Source: Acanthococcus lagerstroemiae
Taxonomy: Eukaryota; Arthropoda; Insecta; Hemiptera; Eriococcidae
DNA length: 64,000 bases
NCBI GenBank assembly: GCA_031841125.1
Contig: CM063106.1
Location: forward strand, 12,524,001-12,588,000
Direction of reading: 5' to 3'
Every line of letters starts with the position of its first letter. The stretch's first letter is position 1. The notes beneath the pieces are model-generated. The model made no database searches and was not told the DNA's origin. It saw only the letters and a program-made list of their open reading frames with translations. Below, piece by piece: positions 35,060 to 47,518 of this stretch. Both the position numbers and the translations under genes were made by a program.

Positions 35060-36225
35060 TAGTGGGATGTATGGCGATGGACGTATGTCAAATTGCCCCC
35101 GGGATACCGCACCTCCTATCGCGGGAATGCCCCGAATGGGCCTGCGTCAGGATAGGGAGGATCGCTTTGAGGTAGCTCCTGCTGCCTCCATTTCTCCTTT
35201 TGCCTCTTCACGGCAGCGAATCTACGGCGTCTTATTCTTCTTCGGCGCCGGATCGTCTTCTTCGTCAGTTGTTGGCAGCAGCGACCTTGTCTTCGTCGTC
35301 GATGTTGGTGGGATAACGAGTGTCGGCATAGGGTGCTGTGTCCGCTGCCTTTGTTTCTGCCACTCCAGTTCCAACTTGCGGCCCAATATCTTCTTAACAA
35401 AGATAGCTGTCTGATTCTATCCCGCTTTATTCTTCAGCATTATCGGGACATGGTTCTCCGGTGTAAGCGGCTTAATGCCCGCGTTTCGACAGGCGGCCGC
35501 CGCTTCTTCCCTCTCTTGGTCGATTGCCGGACACTCGAACAGGATGTGCCAGGCATCATCATCTCGCCCTCCTGCAGCGCAGTAGGAGCACCGTGGAATT
35601 TTTATTATGTCCATCCGGTGCAGGTACTTGTTGAAGACCCCATGACCGCTCGTCACCTGCGTGAGGTAAAAGTTGAGCTGGTCATGACGTCTGCCCAACC
35701 ACGCATTGAGGTCGCGTACTAGCAGACGGGTCCACTCTCCCTGGGTACTGCGGGAGAGCCGCTCTTCCCACATGCGGAGCGCGGATTGCTTAATATCCCT
35801 TATCTTCCGCGGTGCGCTGTATACCTTCTTCCGCTCGTCTGCTAATAACTCCACTGGCGGTATACCTGCTAGCACGCAAACTGCCTCTGTGGAGACAGTG
35901 CGATATGCACTGACACACCTCAGTGCAGCCTTCCGTTGGACCCTCTTATCAGATCTGTTCTTCTGTATTCCCTGGCACCGATGACGTCGGATCAGATTGG
36001 AGCTCCATATAGGAGGATCGACATGGATACGTTCGCCAGCAGCTTACTTTTTTCTCTCTCGGCCCCCTCCCAGGTTGGACATGAGTCAGCTTAGTCCAGC
36101 TACGACTTTCTCCACTTTCTGCGCTGTACTCGTCGTGTATTCTCTAAATTACAGCTTCCCGTTGAATCACAGCCCGAGGTATTTCAGGGCTGTACAGGGC
36201 TCAAGTAGCGTTGCCAATATAATGA
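35060..36225 (-). pseudogene. R1-like LINE, 3' half of ORF2 plus 3' UTR
   Basis: The minus strand in shifting frames shows the post-catalytic part of a non-LTR reverse transcriptase: YLGLWFNGKL and LSLMSNLGGG-like words at 36185-36060. An open frame at 35875-35417 follows with LAGIPPVELLADERKKVY, GRRHDQLNFYLTQVTSGHG and a cysteine/histidine cluster CSYCAAGGRDDDAWHILFEC. In R1/I-type elements such a cluster closes ORF2. The catalytic YADD region is absent, so the copy is 5'-truncated near 36225. Frameshifts separate the first part from the open frame. The 3' UTR carries several RRRRR-coding CG/GA repeats and ends with the terminus shared by the short tails elsewhere. Confidence 0.8.
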
Positions 36226-36409
36226 GCTAAAAAGTAAAGAACACATCGTTCACTTTGTACTTCAGCTCCCACCAGATACATTCCTTTCTGTCCGACAGTG
36301 CGATTCCTATTCTTTTTATTCACACAACATTGTCTCCTGCGCCTTTACGTGCGTACTTTTTTCTTTGGGACCTCTTCAATTTGATTCGTTTGATTCAGTC
36401 GGTTGGCAA

Positions 36410-36532
36410 AGTTGAAAAACAGCTTTTCTCCCTGCCGACTAAAATTTAGTATAACGTAGGCAGAATTCCGTTTATCACTTGGGATTTTCCATATTTTACC
36501 CCCTCCCTCAAAAAATCTTTGGTACGTCCCTG
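36410..36532 (+). mobile_element. fragment of the ACGTACC-ended hAT MITE
   Basis: The right end reads CCCCCTCCCTCAAAAAATCT and GGTACGTCCCTG, as in the full copies. The left end was not found. Confidence 0.6.
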
Positions 36533-37170
36533 ATAACGAGACCTTCGGATGGTACTTATTTTGGGAAAGTCCGAATTGTTTTGCGAAACGGACCCGCTAG
36601 AATTGCCACGTAAAAACAATGTGTGCCTATAGTTTAAAGGTCATCGGGCAATTTTAACTCGACCCCTAGGAGGGGAGAATTTCAACATATAATTTATATA
36701 AAGGTCTGTGGTCATTCGGGTGAAATACTGAAAGGAGAAAAGTAGCTAGGACTATACTATTTCTGTTCAAAATTATTCTATCAAGTTTCACTTATCGACG
36801 CAGTGCATGAAACACCTCTCCTGGTCTCTTCGCCCCTCACGTGAGACTCCAAAATTAGAAAGGAGTGCGTGAAAAATTAAATTCGAAATAGGTTTCTGAA
36901 TTCGATTCCAGGGATAATTTAGGATCAGACCGCTCCTGGTGCCACCAGAGGATGGTCCGATAAGTCTTGGCAAGTCGTAAAGAAAACCGAAATCGGAATG
37001 AGACTTAATCAGGGGTGGATACAGGGGGGGGGTCCGTCTTGCGTGTATATATATACAACGCAACTTATTTATTATGTTTCGTCTATAACATTTTTCATTC
37101 GGACTCCCCCCCCCCCGATTAACCTTAATGATTCTGTATTGCGGTAAGAACATTTACATAAACCTCAACT

Positions 37171-37325
37171 AGTAGTGTAGCCAGCCTAAGGTTCGAGGGG
37201 GGAGAGTCTGGTCTTCACCAAAAGAGCAGAAGGTATTAAAGGGGAACTAAAATTATAAAAACACTGTTCGGCAAAATCTCGAAGGGAGTCCAGGCCCCTC
37301 GACCCCCTCCCGGATGTGCCACTGA
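37171..37325. mobile_element. putative AGTGTAGCCAGCC-ended MITE
   Basis: AGTGTAGCCAGCCTAAGGTT at the left and, reversed, CAGTGGCACATCCGGGAGGG at the right, with G- and C-rich blocks just inside, form an imperfect inverted repeat. Confidence 0.4.
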
Positions 37326-37382
37326 TTTCAAACGAGCAAGATGTAACGAATTTTAAGTTGTAATGAGTCCAAATATGATTGA

Positions 37383-37790
37383 TCGTCGTCGTCGTCTCTT
37401 TTCTTTGAGTGGGCCTATTTGCCCGTCTGCGGGGAGTAATTCCCATTATATGTGAGTCTGCACTAGCCGTGCGAAGTGAGAGGTCGAACGACTGCGCTAT
37501 CTTCCTGTCGAATGCCCGTATCACTAGCCCCGTGGTTTATGACGGTGAGTTCAATGAGCACCGGCAGGTAGCGCCTTACCCATTTACAGCTTTCAGATAC
37601 TGGCGACCGATTACACACTTTTCGGAAGCCTCTGCTGTAAGTGGTTGTGACTCTGTGTACGTTATCAGAATGCGGTGTTAGAATGTGACGAGTTCTTTCT
37701 TGCATTACTGATAACGATGCCGGCGTTGGGAAGCGAACCCGGTGCCTTCAGGTATGAAGCCGAGTTCTGACCGCTACACCACAGAGTCAC
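37383..37790 (-). mobile_element. tRNA-headed SINE, family B
   Basis: The reverse complement starts GACTCTGTGGTGTAGCGGTC, with an A-box-like segment TGTAGCGGTC and a B box GGTTCGCTTCC. A body of about 300 bases follows (GATAACGTACACAGAGTCAC, GGGTAAGGCGCTACCTGCCG) and the end is a GAC-repeat tail near 37383-37395. The head does not close an acceptor stem, so it is not a tRNA gene. A partner copy is in the chimera at 44186-44597. Confidence 0.9.
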
Positions 37791-40049
37791 TAAATATGAT
37801 TGATGAGTCTTAAAATAGCATGAAAGTGTATCTCAGCGGGTCTTGAAAAAGTCAGAATGAGGCTGTAGAGTTTGAAAAAACAATCTGGATGAGTCTCGAG
37901 GTGTAATAATGCAATAATATGTCTCACCTCGGAAAAACTTCCACTCTTACCTCTGATAGATCTCTTTCTTACTAGTTACATAATACTGTAATCGCCCTTT
38001 TTCTGTTAAAGTTATTGAACCACCACTGATACTCTTCATGTTTTCATGTTATAGACTAATTACCGCTATAGATCCTGCAGGATGGAATATTATACTGTGG
38101 CGAACGCTCCCGAACATTCGAGATAAGTGAAGAATGATAGACACGTTTCGAGCAACAGAATAGATGATCGATAACGAGAGCGATAAGGAGTTTCGTCGAT
38201 AACGCCAGGGTATATAGAGGCCGCTGGCCGTCACTGTACCGTCTAGTTTTGTATGCGATAAATTGTGCGCTTTCAAAATGATTTTTCTACGGTACTTAGT
38301 GTTTTGGTATGTTCGTGGCGGAATCAACGTCGTTATTCCATATCTCGTGTGTCTTTTAGTGCGAATTTCTTTACAATATATGTACATTATATGCGCGACT
38401 CTACATAGTGAGTTTGGCTAAGGGTCTGAGTGAAGGGTGAATTCTCCAGAACGTTCAAGTAATAAGGGAGACACTCAGGAAGTTAGTATGTCAGTCAATC
38501 AGACAAACCAGTAGATAGACAGACAACAAAAAGTGAGATACCGAACTGGAGACCGATTTGAGCTAAGCGAAGGTCGGCGATGTGGTTAGGCTGAAAAATC
38601 GCAAAATCAACAGATTGAATGCGGTTTTCTCTCCTGTACTTTTAAAATGCGAGTACAGTGTCATCTAAGACTTGGGTAAGCGCGAAAAAATGCTTGCAGG
38701 GGACAGTATTCGCAAAATATTTACGTATATGTCGGCCAATCAATTGCGGCTGTCTTGGAGGAACCTCAAGCACAACGCTGGAAACTCTTAATAATTATCC
38801 GAAATTTAGGACAATAAATGGTGCCTCCGAAATAAATCATCTGAGTATTCGAAGTTGCACTCCTGAACCTATTTTTCTTGATTATTTTTCACACGGGTAC
38901 ACAAGCTCACAAAAACCTGTTTAGCCAATCGCAGGTGTTGACATTTATTTCATCGATTTCTGACCTTTTCCAAAACATACTCGCATTCCGGTTTCCTTAA
39001 CGAACATCGCCCCCTCGTTTCGATACCATAAATATACACAGTTTGGCAGCGTTTGATGCACCGCGGTTCAACTTGATCAAAAGTCCACTCAATGCCCAAA
39101 CTGGCACAGCCGGTTGATTCCTCAGATACTGTTGTTCTATACCCTAGCATCTTTTGATACAGCGCCGCATTATTGCTTATATTTCCAATGTAAGCGCCAA
39201 TCGAGTTTTCGCGGTCAGCGGCTTAAATTTATCGCATGCGTACAATTTTCCCAGTGCTGCTCTGTTTGGAAATGAAGAACTGATTCGGGTATAGACCTGG
39301 ACATGTACACGTATCGTGTGTATACTTTGTACAAAGAAAGACCAACTGGTTTATCTTACAAAATCCTTGATAAACAACATTAAGCTTTTAGAGACAGTCG
39401 GCCACCCGTCGATGTCGTGTAGTATTTAGTCGCGGACGAAGATGGCACTTGTCCCGGTGAAATGTAAACGATACTCTTTATATACCTTCTTTCTTCGAAA
39501 GCGGTAACTTATTCCACATTTTTTCTGCTCACTCTAACATCTTCATCATTCCCGAACTTTCCGAACGTCGGGTTTCGGCTTTCCTGAGTACCTACACCGA
39601 CTTCTCGCAGTTAATTATTATAATTTACTTTTTAACCGGTATACACCATATGATAACTAATTATAGCTCGCTATTTTAATATTTCAAAATCGTTATTTAT
39701 ATGCGAACGCCCGAACTCGGGCAGGACGGGCAATGGGCACAAGTTTATGCGAGTTGTAATCTACCGCAGCGGAATATTTTTCTTGCTTTCGAATTGCGGT
39801 AGCTCCTGGTTCTGCAAACAGCGGTCGGTATTAGAATTGGTAGTGGAGAACTGGGGCGATCTGTCCCAAAATTCAAATGCTGCTCAATTTCTGAGGAATG
39901 AAACTAATCAGAAAATGTTCAAAAGTGTCACGTGGTAGCCTACATCCTTCTGTTATATTTCTACCAAATTTCAATTCTGTAATTTTATTATGTTTATTAT
40001 TAGTGAGCGTCTCCCTACCGGGAGGTAGTCCTCAGCATGCACACAGTTA
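37791..40049. other. unrecognised DNA, possibly unique
   Basis: No shared repeat and no domain found. The longest ORF (minus 38049-38387, 112 codons) has no motif and carries serine/leucine runs from TCGATAACG-type DNA. Confidence 0.3.
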
Positions 40050-41190
40050 TAACAGCGAAATATTACAATTCGATAGTAAATTGAGCCGTTTCCTCTCGGA
40101 GGTTTTCCTGTGATCTTCTCCTGTCATATCACTCGCAGCAGGCCGTGTCTCATTTCCTCCGTGACAAAGTGTTCCTTCGTCTTCAAGAGCGTCTACAGCT
40201 ATAATGGTTCCTTCATGCCCATCGTTTGCAGCACTTCTCCGTTCTTCTCCTTCTCTGTCCACGTCACTCTCTGCATGCATCGGTAGCACCACATTTCGAA
40301 AGCTGTGATTTTCTTTTCTGTTCCTCTTGACACTGCCCATGCTTCAAAAGGGTACCGCAAGACAGGTCACACATAGCAGCTTAGTATTTTTCGTCTGAGA
40401 ATGTTCATTTTCCTATCTCGGAGCACTTTTTCTAAATTCAGAAAAGCTGTCTTCGCAACTGCTGATCGGCGCTTGAATTCTGTATCTTCTCTTCCGTCGC
40501 TCTGTATCAGTGCTCCTAGATAACTGTACTGCTTCACTCGTCTCTTCGTTATTTTAATCTGGATCCGTAGGACTTTGTTCCCTGTCGCTCTTCCTATTAT
40601 CACTGTTTTTGTTTTCCTCGCGTTGATCTTCATACCGTATTTTCGCCCTTCTTTGTCAAGCCAGTGCATCATCCGTTGTAGTTCCTGCGATGTTCTAGCA
40701 ATAATGACTTTGTCATCCGCGTAGTTTATGCTGTTGACGATCTTACCATTAGTCCTGAAACCAGCTTTTTGTAGCTTTAGGTGTTGCATAATTTGTTCCG
40801 CGTGTATACTAAATAGATGCGAGGAGAGTGGGCACACCAATCTTATGCCCTTTTCAATTCTGCAGTACTCTGCCGAGCTAGTCCTTCCAATTCGAATATT
40901 GGCTTTTTGTTTCTAATATTAATTGTAAGTCCTCATGGTCTAATCTATATTTTCCAAATATTTCAATCAATTTTTAATGGCTAACCTTTTCGGAAGCCTT
41001 TTCGCAGTCTATATAGCGTATACAGATATTTCGACTAACCTCTATAGCTCATTGAATTAGAATTTTAAACGCTACGATGGCAACCCTTGTGCCGGCCTTA
41101 GATCTGAAGCCAAATTGCGTTTCTCCCAGATTGCTGTCCAGTTTTGACTAAGTCTGTCGGTTAACAATTGTAAGCAGCAAATTCAAGGTG
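40050..41190 (-). pseudogene. non-LTR retrotransposon reverse transcriptase pseudogene
   Basis: The minus strand reads, with breaks, ETQFGF... near 41130, a YIDCEKASEKVSH-like block near 41000 (consensus D-x-x-KAFD-V-H), then an open frame 40840-40367. That frame starts VCPLSSHLFSIHAEQIM and includes the catalytic SINYADDKVIIARTSQELQ and INARKTKTVIIGR, then YSYLGALI and KTAFLNLEKVL. After a stop the frame resumes EAWAVSR near 40350. YADD is the reverse transcriptase active-site motif and it is intact. Stops and frameshifts on both sides show decay. Compared with 47519-48861 it is a different family (YADDKVIIARTS against YADDTVIIASTQ). Confidence 0.85.
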
Positions 41191-41389
41191 TGAATTGTAA
41201 CATATACGTTCGAAAATAGAATAAAATAAAATTTTTAACATTCGCTAGGATCCAGGAAACCAAAAGCCTCTTCGAGTCAAGGTTGCTCCGAGGATATAAT
41301 ACACCCTGTAAATACATGTTTACGACCTCAGTCCATGTGAACCGGAAGATATAAGCAAACTATACCGCCTTAAGCGGATTAACGTTTGA

Positions 41390-43255
41390 CTCCATTAGTG
41401 TCGATAGTTCAATCTTAAAAAGACCAATTTTGCGTTTCTTGAGTTGCTGAAAGGTGAGCGAAATAATAAGGCAGTGTTAAATTCGGAGATGAAAGGTTCG
41501 TTTTCACCATCCGGTTTCAATACCGCCGGTGTTACGCGACTCACGAAAGACACGTACTGAATGGGGGAGGATTATGGAATTGACGAAGGTTCAGCGATGA
41601 ACAAAGGTGCCTTCGACAGTTTTATGGGCCGACACCCCAAACAGAAGATTCCCACAAATGGAATCTCGGCGGCCACGGGGTCGTGACCGAAACACCTGAC
41701 TAAGAGTCTAATAAAAGTGTCACTTTCGGCAAGCTCAAAGTGCGCAAAATCGGACATCTTCTAAATTGATGCTCATATGTTGTACCTTCTCAAACACTTT
41801 GGGGGGGAAAAAAAAGAAGAAAAAAACATCAACCAACGGGAAGATCTTAAATGACATCACAGGATTAGGATCTCTCTGGTTAATACCATTATTGTTATTA
41901 AATGATAGAATATCATGGTCCGAAGTTATACAAGGAAGACCCAAAGCGAAGAAGAAGAAAAGCGAGGTGATCTTTTGTCAATTGTGAAGCAGGTACTGAA
42001 ACTGAAGGTTTCAATCCAAAAAAGGTCGACCCAATTCAAAGCTAACTACCTCATTGTGGCAAGGTATATGTCAATATGAAGGGTAATCGTAATTTCATGA
42101 GAATTGATTCAAATATAACCGTAAGAAAATCCGAGAACATCAGTTAAGCCAGGGTGAGCGATTTATATAAAACGAATGTTGGTCAATTTTTAGATAATTT
42201 TGATGAAGTGATACGTCAAAATATCAGTTCTCTGTGAATAGTATTTTGAATCTTGACGAAACCGCATTGACCATTGTGCAATTGTCAAAAAAGTTGTGGT
42301 TTGTAACATAGACAAGTCGGGCAGGTAGCAAAGTGCCAAGAGAAGAGTGTTTTGTCGCTTTGTGTAAGGCAATTTCAGCTTCAGGAAAGAAAACATCTCT
42401 GTTCTGTATTTTTTTACGTGTACAATTTCATGGACATTTTCTTATTGGAAGTGTGAATAGAAATGATGGAGATTCTCATCCAAATGGTTGGCAAACTTGT
42501 ATTATTTTCCGAAAATTCATGATACATTTTGTCAAATATGCAAACCAAACCGGAGACCATAGGGTTTCATTGTTGTTGGATTGTCAATTATCACGCTTCA
42601 GAACGATGTATTGAAGTATGCCACGGGACAGAGTATTATCACGCTATCATTTCCACCACAGAAGAATTGCGAAGCGGGCACGTTAACTAATTAACCACAG
42701 GGGGACAAAATAGAGAAATGTACAACAACGGAAAACTGCAATCCTGACTGGTTCACCATTTATGAGGGAAATGAGACTGAGGAGTTTGAAAAGAAGCATT
42801 GACACTGCTGCCGAATCAGCAGCGGAAAAAAAAACGATTTGATAAAAAGTTGAAAATGAAGGTACTGGAAAGGAATAAAAGTAGATTCAAGTACCAAGAA
42901 ACAAGAATATTCCAAAAGATTCCAGTGTTAGTGAGGCCAAGGATGAATATGTTTGTATTATTTTGTTCTGAGTTGAATTCCAATAGCAGACCTGGGAAGA
43001 AATGGATCCAATGTAAGAATTGGGAAATGTGGGCACATGAAGAATGCATACCATGTGATCTTTATGGTGTGTGTGAATTATGTGCAGATTCTGATAAAAT
43101 TACCTGTAATTCTTCTGCATCATGCAGTACCTCAGGTTATTGATCGGTGTAAACCTAAAGGTGTTTCTAGAAGAAGAAGAAGAAGAAGAAAATATGCAGG
43201 ACCCCCGGTTGAACATTTATTTTTGAACATTCTGAACTACATACTTGTGGACTAA
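41390..43255 (+). pseudogene. pogo/Jerky-type DDE transposase pseudogene with PHD-like tail
   Basis: In shifting plus frames: FMGRHPKQKIPTNGIS near 41610-41650 (like the pogo-type RHP segment), NLDETALTIVQ near 42252 holding the first catalytic Asp, then REECFVALCKAISASGKK and HFLIGSVNRNDGDSHPNGW (42340-42490). FVKYANQTGDHRVSLLLDCQLS follows, where the second acid is kept in LLLD but the following NH is lost. Downstream, about 42960-43100, QCKNWEMWAHEEC and GVCELC resemble the zinc-binding tail found on related insect elements, with a Cys replaced by Trp. Pogo-type transposases cut and paste at TA. Frameshifts, internal stops and no visible terminal repeats make this a dead copy. Confidence 0.8.
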
Positions 43256-43367
43256 GCATAATATTGTTTTATATCCTGGAATTTTCTTCTTCTGACCTTC
43301 TCAGTGGTTTGCCGTTCGTATAGCAATACGGGTTTTCTAAACTGCGTTACGGAATATATCAAACGGC

Positions 43368-43668
43368 CAATGACGTACCGGAGGGGGGGGGGTGCAATTC
43401 TCTCCCCCCCATAGGAAATTTTCACTCAGCAGTTGGGAAAATTTACCATTTCAGTCAGGCGAGTTGGGAAAATCCAACAAGTTACAAAGATTTTTTTTTG
43501 CTTTGGTACTTGGGAATTGAATTAAGAAGTTAGGAAAACCCAACAAGTCAAAATGTTGTTCTTTTTTTTTGGCATTGATACTAGGGAATTTTGAGTTGAG
43601 TCAGTTGGTCAGTTATTTTACACCCCCCCCCCCCTCCCACCAAGGCAAAACTCTTCGGTACGTCCCTG
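43368..43668 (+). mobile_element. ACGTACC-ended hAT MITE
   Basis: Left end CAATGACGTACCGG (CAGGG eroded), right end CTTCGGTACGTCCCTG. The octamers CAAACGGC (43360-43367) and CCAACGGC (43669-43676) match in seven of eight bases, so a hAT-type duplication is likely. The body follows the family order with G-tract, TTGGGAAAATCCAACAAGTT and C-tract. Confidence 0.85.
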
Positions 43669-43911
43669 CCAACGGCTACCACTTCAGCCACCGCCGTAGG
43701 TCCCTGAGCCAAAAATGCTGCCTCTCTCTAACTGATCGTTTGTCAGCTATTCTGCCTAGGAGGATTACATGCAGTAATTCATAACTCTACATTTATACAA
43801 CATTGAAAATTTCTTCATTTTTTTCATACTATCCCATCTCTTGTGACACATCAGCTTACATGTGAGGTGATGAAATGTTACTTCAGAAAAAAAAATTCAG
43901 TTTAATAATTA

Positions 43912-44160
43912 CAGAGCCAAGTGCGGTAAGGCAGTTGGGGAGGATCAAATACCAGTAGACATTAATTTTGAAGCGCATGACAGCAGAGAACAAGAAAGTA
44001 CTACTAAAGCACTCAAACAGAATAAAGGAAAGAAAATTCCAGAAGACTTACAGGTATTGACAGTTATACAAACCAAAGAAAGCGAATATTCGAAAAAAAT
44101 GTGAAGAGTATCGGACCATATCAGTGATGAGTCTGCGACGTTACGACGCATAGCGGAGGC
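43912..44160 (+). pseudogene. non-LTR reverse transcriptase fragment
   Basis: Plus frames read GKAVGEDQIPVDI, then DSREQEST...LK, PEDLQ and, after a shift, RKKCEEYRTISVMSL. These match the start of a LINE reverse transcriptase domain (GKAPG-DQI...P and EYRTISLM), as in the copies at 56340 and 47519. The remainder is absent. The piece ends at the SINE chimera. Confidence 0.8.
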
Positions 44161-44185
44161 TTATGTACTCTCTCTTTTCATTTTG

Positions 44186-44597
44186 CTCTCACCCGAGCCC
44201 TGGAACCGTCTCTTCGAGAATTACCTCAGGAACATCGGGGAGCCTTTTAGGGCTGCCTAAGCCCTCATCTCTTCTTGCCGGAAATCGGCCTAGGTCGACT
44301 GCGCTATCTTCCTGTCAAATACCCGTATCACTAGCCCCGTGGTTTATGACGGTGAGTTCAACGAGCACCGGCAGGTAGCGCCTTACCCATTTACAGCTTT
44401 CAGATGCTGGCGACCGATTACACACTTCTCGGAAGTCTCTGCTGTAAGTAGTTGTGACTCTGTGTACGTTATCAGAATGCGGTGTTAGTATGTATGACGA
44501 GTTCTTTCTTGCGTTACTGATAACGATGCCGGCGTTAGGAATCGAACCCGGTGCCTTCCGGTTATGAAGCCGAGTTCTTACCGCTACGCCACAGAGC
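44186..44597 (-). mobile_element. chimeric SINE: family B head and body joined to family A tail
   Basis: The minus strand begins with the family B tRNA-like head (CTCTGTGGCGTAGCGGTAAG and a B box GGTTCGATTCC) and follows the B body to GATAGCGCAG at about 44304. It then changes to TCGACCTAGGCCGATTTCC and the family A tail to 44186. In family A that sequence follows the tRNA head, which is absent here. The switch lies in a short shared GATAGCGC-type stretch near 44296-44304. Confidence 0.8.
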
Positions 44598-45326
44598 GTA
44601 AGGAGTAAAACCGACCCCTGGACTCGTGGTGAAGTTTAAAAGTGCGAGTGCCGGGTGGAACACTCGTCCAGGGATGCCACCAGCTTTTTACTTTTAAAAT
44701 TACAAGTCGTAAACAAAAACCGGGAAAAAGTGTCAAAAAAGATTTTATTGTGCTGATTGGTCGTCTTTGGACTCTCAGTTGCCCAGTACGAAAACTTAAG
44801 ATGCAAGAATTTGCATTAATTGTTAACGGTGGGCCCACTATTTTGTCACCAAAATCCCTACCGGGCCAATCAGGTATAAATCGAGACAGTTCTCGGGTCA
44901 GATTCACCCTCTTTGTTTAATTTTATTAATTTTGGAAGGCGGTTCATGAGGTAACTCCCCCACCGGTCACTAAGGATGATTACAAGCCTTTGAAAATAAA
45001 CAGGAATCATTTTTAACTTGGGACAACTTGCATCCGAATAAATCTGACAGTTTGCCCAGTTAACGGAATTTACATGTTCAAATTTGTTGAATCGTATACC
45101 TCCATTTATAGGCGTATTTCAAACCAAAACCAAAAGATATGTTTTCCGAATACTAGTACAAATAATATTTATTAGTTACTTCATTGGAATTCTCTAATTC
45201 TGATACTTACTGCCAAAACACATTTCCTTCAATATTTTTCATAACGCAATAAATCTAATTCCTGATAACATACAAAATACATTGATCGTGATATTTACAA
45301 TGCCAACTGCTTCCGCTTATTACCAA
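44598..45326. other. unrecognised DNA
   Basis: Opposing ORFs 44584-44907 (minus) and 44642-44920 (plus) overlap and have no motif. Nothing else seen. Confidence 0.3.
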
Positions 45327-45451
45327 CCCGATGCGCAAAATGAACCAGTTACCCGGGTAACTAAAGGGGAACAAGGGTAATCTGAGGGTAACCGAGTGTA
45401 ACAAATGGGTACCTTTTCCGCGGGTAACTGGGTAACTAACTGCGCATCGGG
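45327..45451. mobile_element. GATGCGCA-ended element, best copy
   Basis: Begins CCCGATGCGCAAAATGAACC and ends TAACTGCGCATCGGG, so the ends CCCGATGCGCA are exact inverted repeats. Body of GGTAACTAAAGGGGAAC and GGTAACTGGGTAACT. No target duplication visible. Confidence 0.85.
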
Positions 45452-47518
45452 AAGCAGCGCCATCTTTATTAGGCTGAAAGCTGGAAGTTGTGACTGATCA
45501 CCTCCGTGGCACATTGTCCCGGTCGCCCCTAATTGTTTACAACCGGCACCGTTCGTTTTCAATACTTACTCAAGTTGTAAAAGGTTGAACTGCTGTTTCC
45601 GCATGTCATACGCTCGCTGGGTAGAATTGGAGCTGTGAGGTGTAAGGATGTGCGACGGAGTTGGCTGGGAAGTGTACGGCGTGGTATACTCGTACACGAG
45701 CTGTGGAACTTTATTAGATGAAACACGTTGGCTAACAGTTCTGCATGCAAAAGTGCCACTGTCGCATTACCGTTTTATTCTGTCTTCGCGTGTCAGAGCG
45801 CGAATGTCAGACACGCGTGGAATAGAAAAATATAACGTCTCCAGATCGAACTATAATGTACTCAGGCGTACCTATGCAGGAATTTTATGTTACTTTTTCC
45901 TCTTTTTCTTTCTTTTCCATGTATCTCTCTGTACGCATACATATTCGTATGCATGCGTAGTGTGTACCTACTATCCGTATCTGTGTATAATTATCGAGCG
46001 TGGTTCGATCTGGCTGGTAGCGTTACTCCAACAGCCTTTTCGTCGTGAAGGAATTATTTAATGCGGCGACACCAAATATAGGTAAACACGAATAAAAATG
46101 GAAATGGATTCTGCTTCATATTCAGTTCGGGCACGAAAAGCTACCAACTTCGACTGTACAAAGCTCCTCTCCAAACGTAAAACGAAGAAACGTAAACGCT
46201 CAAAGGTTATAACAGACGACATTACATAGTCATCCAGTCAGCAGGAAATTGAAGCAGGGCGGCCTATTAAAGATGTCTGCAATGAGAGCTCATGCGAGTT
46301 GGCTTGACTGCGGAAAGACTTTAATCTACTTGGAATGACGGCATCGCCTTCATTCTCTCAGACTTCTGAAGAAAAAAACCCATTAGAAATGATGCTACAT
46401 TTGTCAGTCTTGGAAACGAATTTAGAACTGCGCTAGTTATGACTTCTAGAAGTGGTTAACCCGTGATAAGATGAAAACAAAATTCTAAAAATAAAAAATT
46501 TGCTAGAATTTCCATTTTCTTTCTTGGCCAGTGTTGACTGTTGTAGAATGTAACATGTCACATTGATTTCAGACCTTCAGTGTTGTTATCAGGCCTGTTA
46601 TCACACCATGTCCATTTTTCTACCCCAGTCCATATTCCTACGTTTTACTCTATAATTATACTTAAGCGTACGCGTCGTAAGCATCAATATAGTCGCTGTT
46701 TTGCCCAATGTTTCATTATCTTTTATTTGTTACCTACCAGTTGAAGTTGATATTGTATATGAAATCTTTTATTTTCTCGGGAATTTTCGGTGTAAGCGGC
46801 GCTTACCTTGTTTGCCTGGCAGCGCGCTGTGTTCATTTAAATTGGTACAGTAGTCGTTCGGTTCATTAGAATGTTAGCAAGAAAAGTTGAAACGTTGAAA
46901 CTTGTTACTGGTTTTCCGGCACTGACCAGGGTTGTAAGGTACGGTGACCAACTGTTTGTGTTTCTTCAAACATGTTTGCTTTTTTCATGTGACATTTGCT
47001 GTTTGCTCACGTTTACAAATGATTCCCAATTGTTTGCGGATTTCCACCTCTCCAATCTTCGATTTAAATTGTAGAAATTTCATTCTACGAGTAACTTGAT
47101 CAGTTTCAACAATATTATTCGTTTCCTCAGTTACCCATTTTTTCTATTTTTATTTGATGTTTTGTAACGACGTGAAACGATTGAACATAAGTTCATTTTC
47201 AGATTGAGAGTCAATGTACCAGAAAGTGTTTTTTTTTTCTTTCTTAATCTGTTCTAGTCCTGGGCCAAAAATAATGTCATCAGAATCAAAATATGCCAAA
47301 AGAAAGCTCAACTTGAAAAAGTAGAGGAAGAAAGCGATAAATTTTACCAAGTGTTTGTTCCCCCATTTCCCAAAGGACAAATAAATGTGCAATTAAAAGA
47401 AAACAAAAGTAGACTTGCGTTTTTATTATGTAATTTGCGTTTTTGAAAGAATCAGTTGGTAACCCTAGCAAGGATATGAAATGGACATGTTGCCACTTTG
47501 CCAAAAAGCAACTCACAC
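45452..47518. other. unrecognised DNA, possibly unique
   Basis: A 137-codon plus ORF at 45648-46061 has a hydrophobic, cysteine- and tyrosine-rich C-terminal half but no known motif. I would not call it a gene. A short ORF at 46098-46229 is listed separately. Confidence 0.3.
46098..46229 (+). CDS. 43-codon ORF with basic cluster, unknown
   Basis: The ATG lies in AAAAATGGA context and the peptide starts MEMDSASYSVRARKATNF and contains KRKTKKRKRSK, which has the composition of a nuclear localisation signal. It ends at a TAG. No partner exon or family recognised. It could be the first exon of an unmodelled gene or chance. Confidence 0.2.
   Translation: MEMDSASYSVRARKATNFDCTKLLSKRKTKKRKRSKVITDDIT

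Noticed and set aside
37700..37790. second tRNA gene on the minus strand
   Set aside because: Same reasoning: it is the head of SINE family B, repeated at 44.5 kb.
45648..46061. membrane protein gene
   Set aside because: The hydrophobic half comes from T-rich DNA, and nothing in the first half resembles a signal or a domain.
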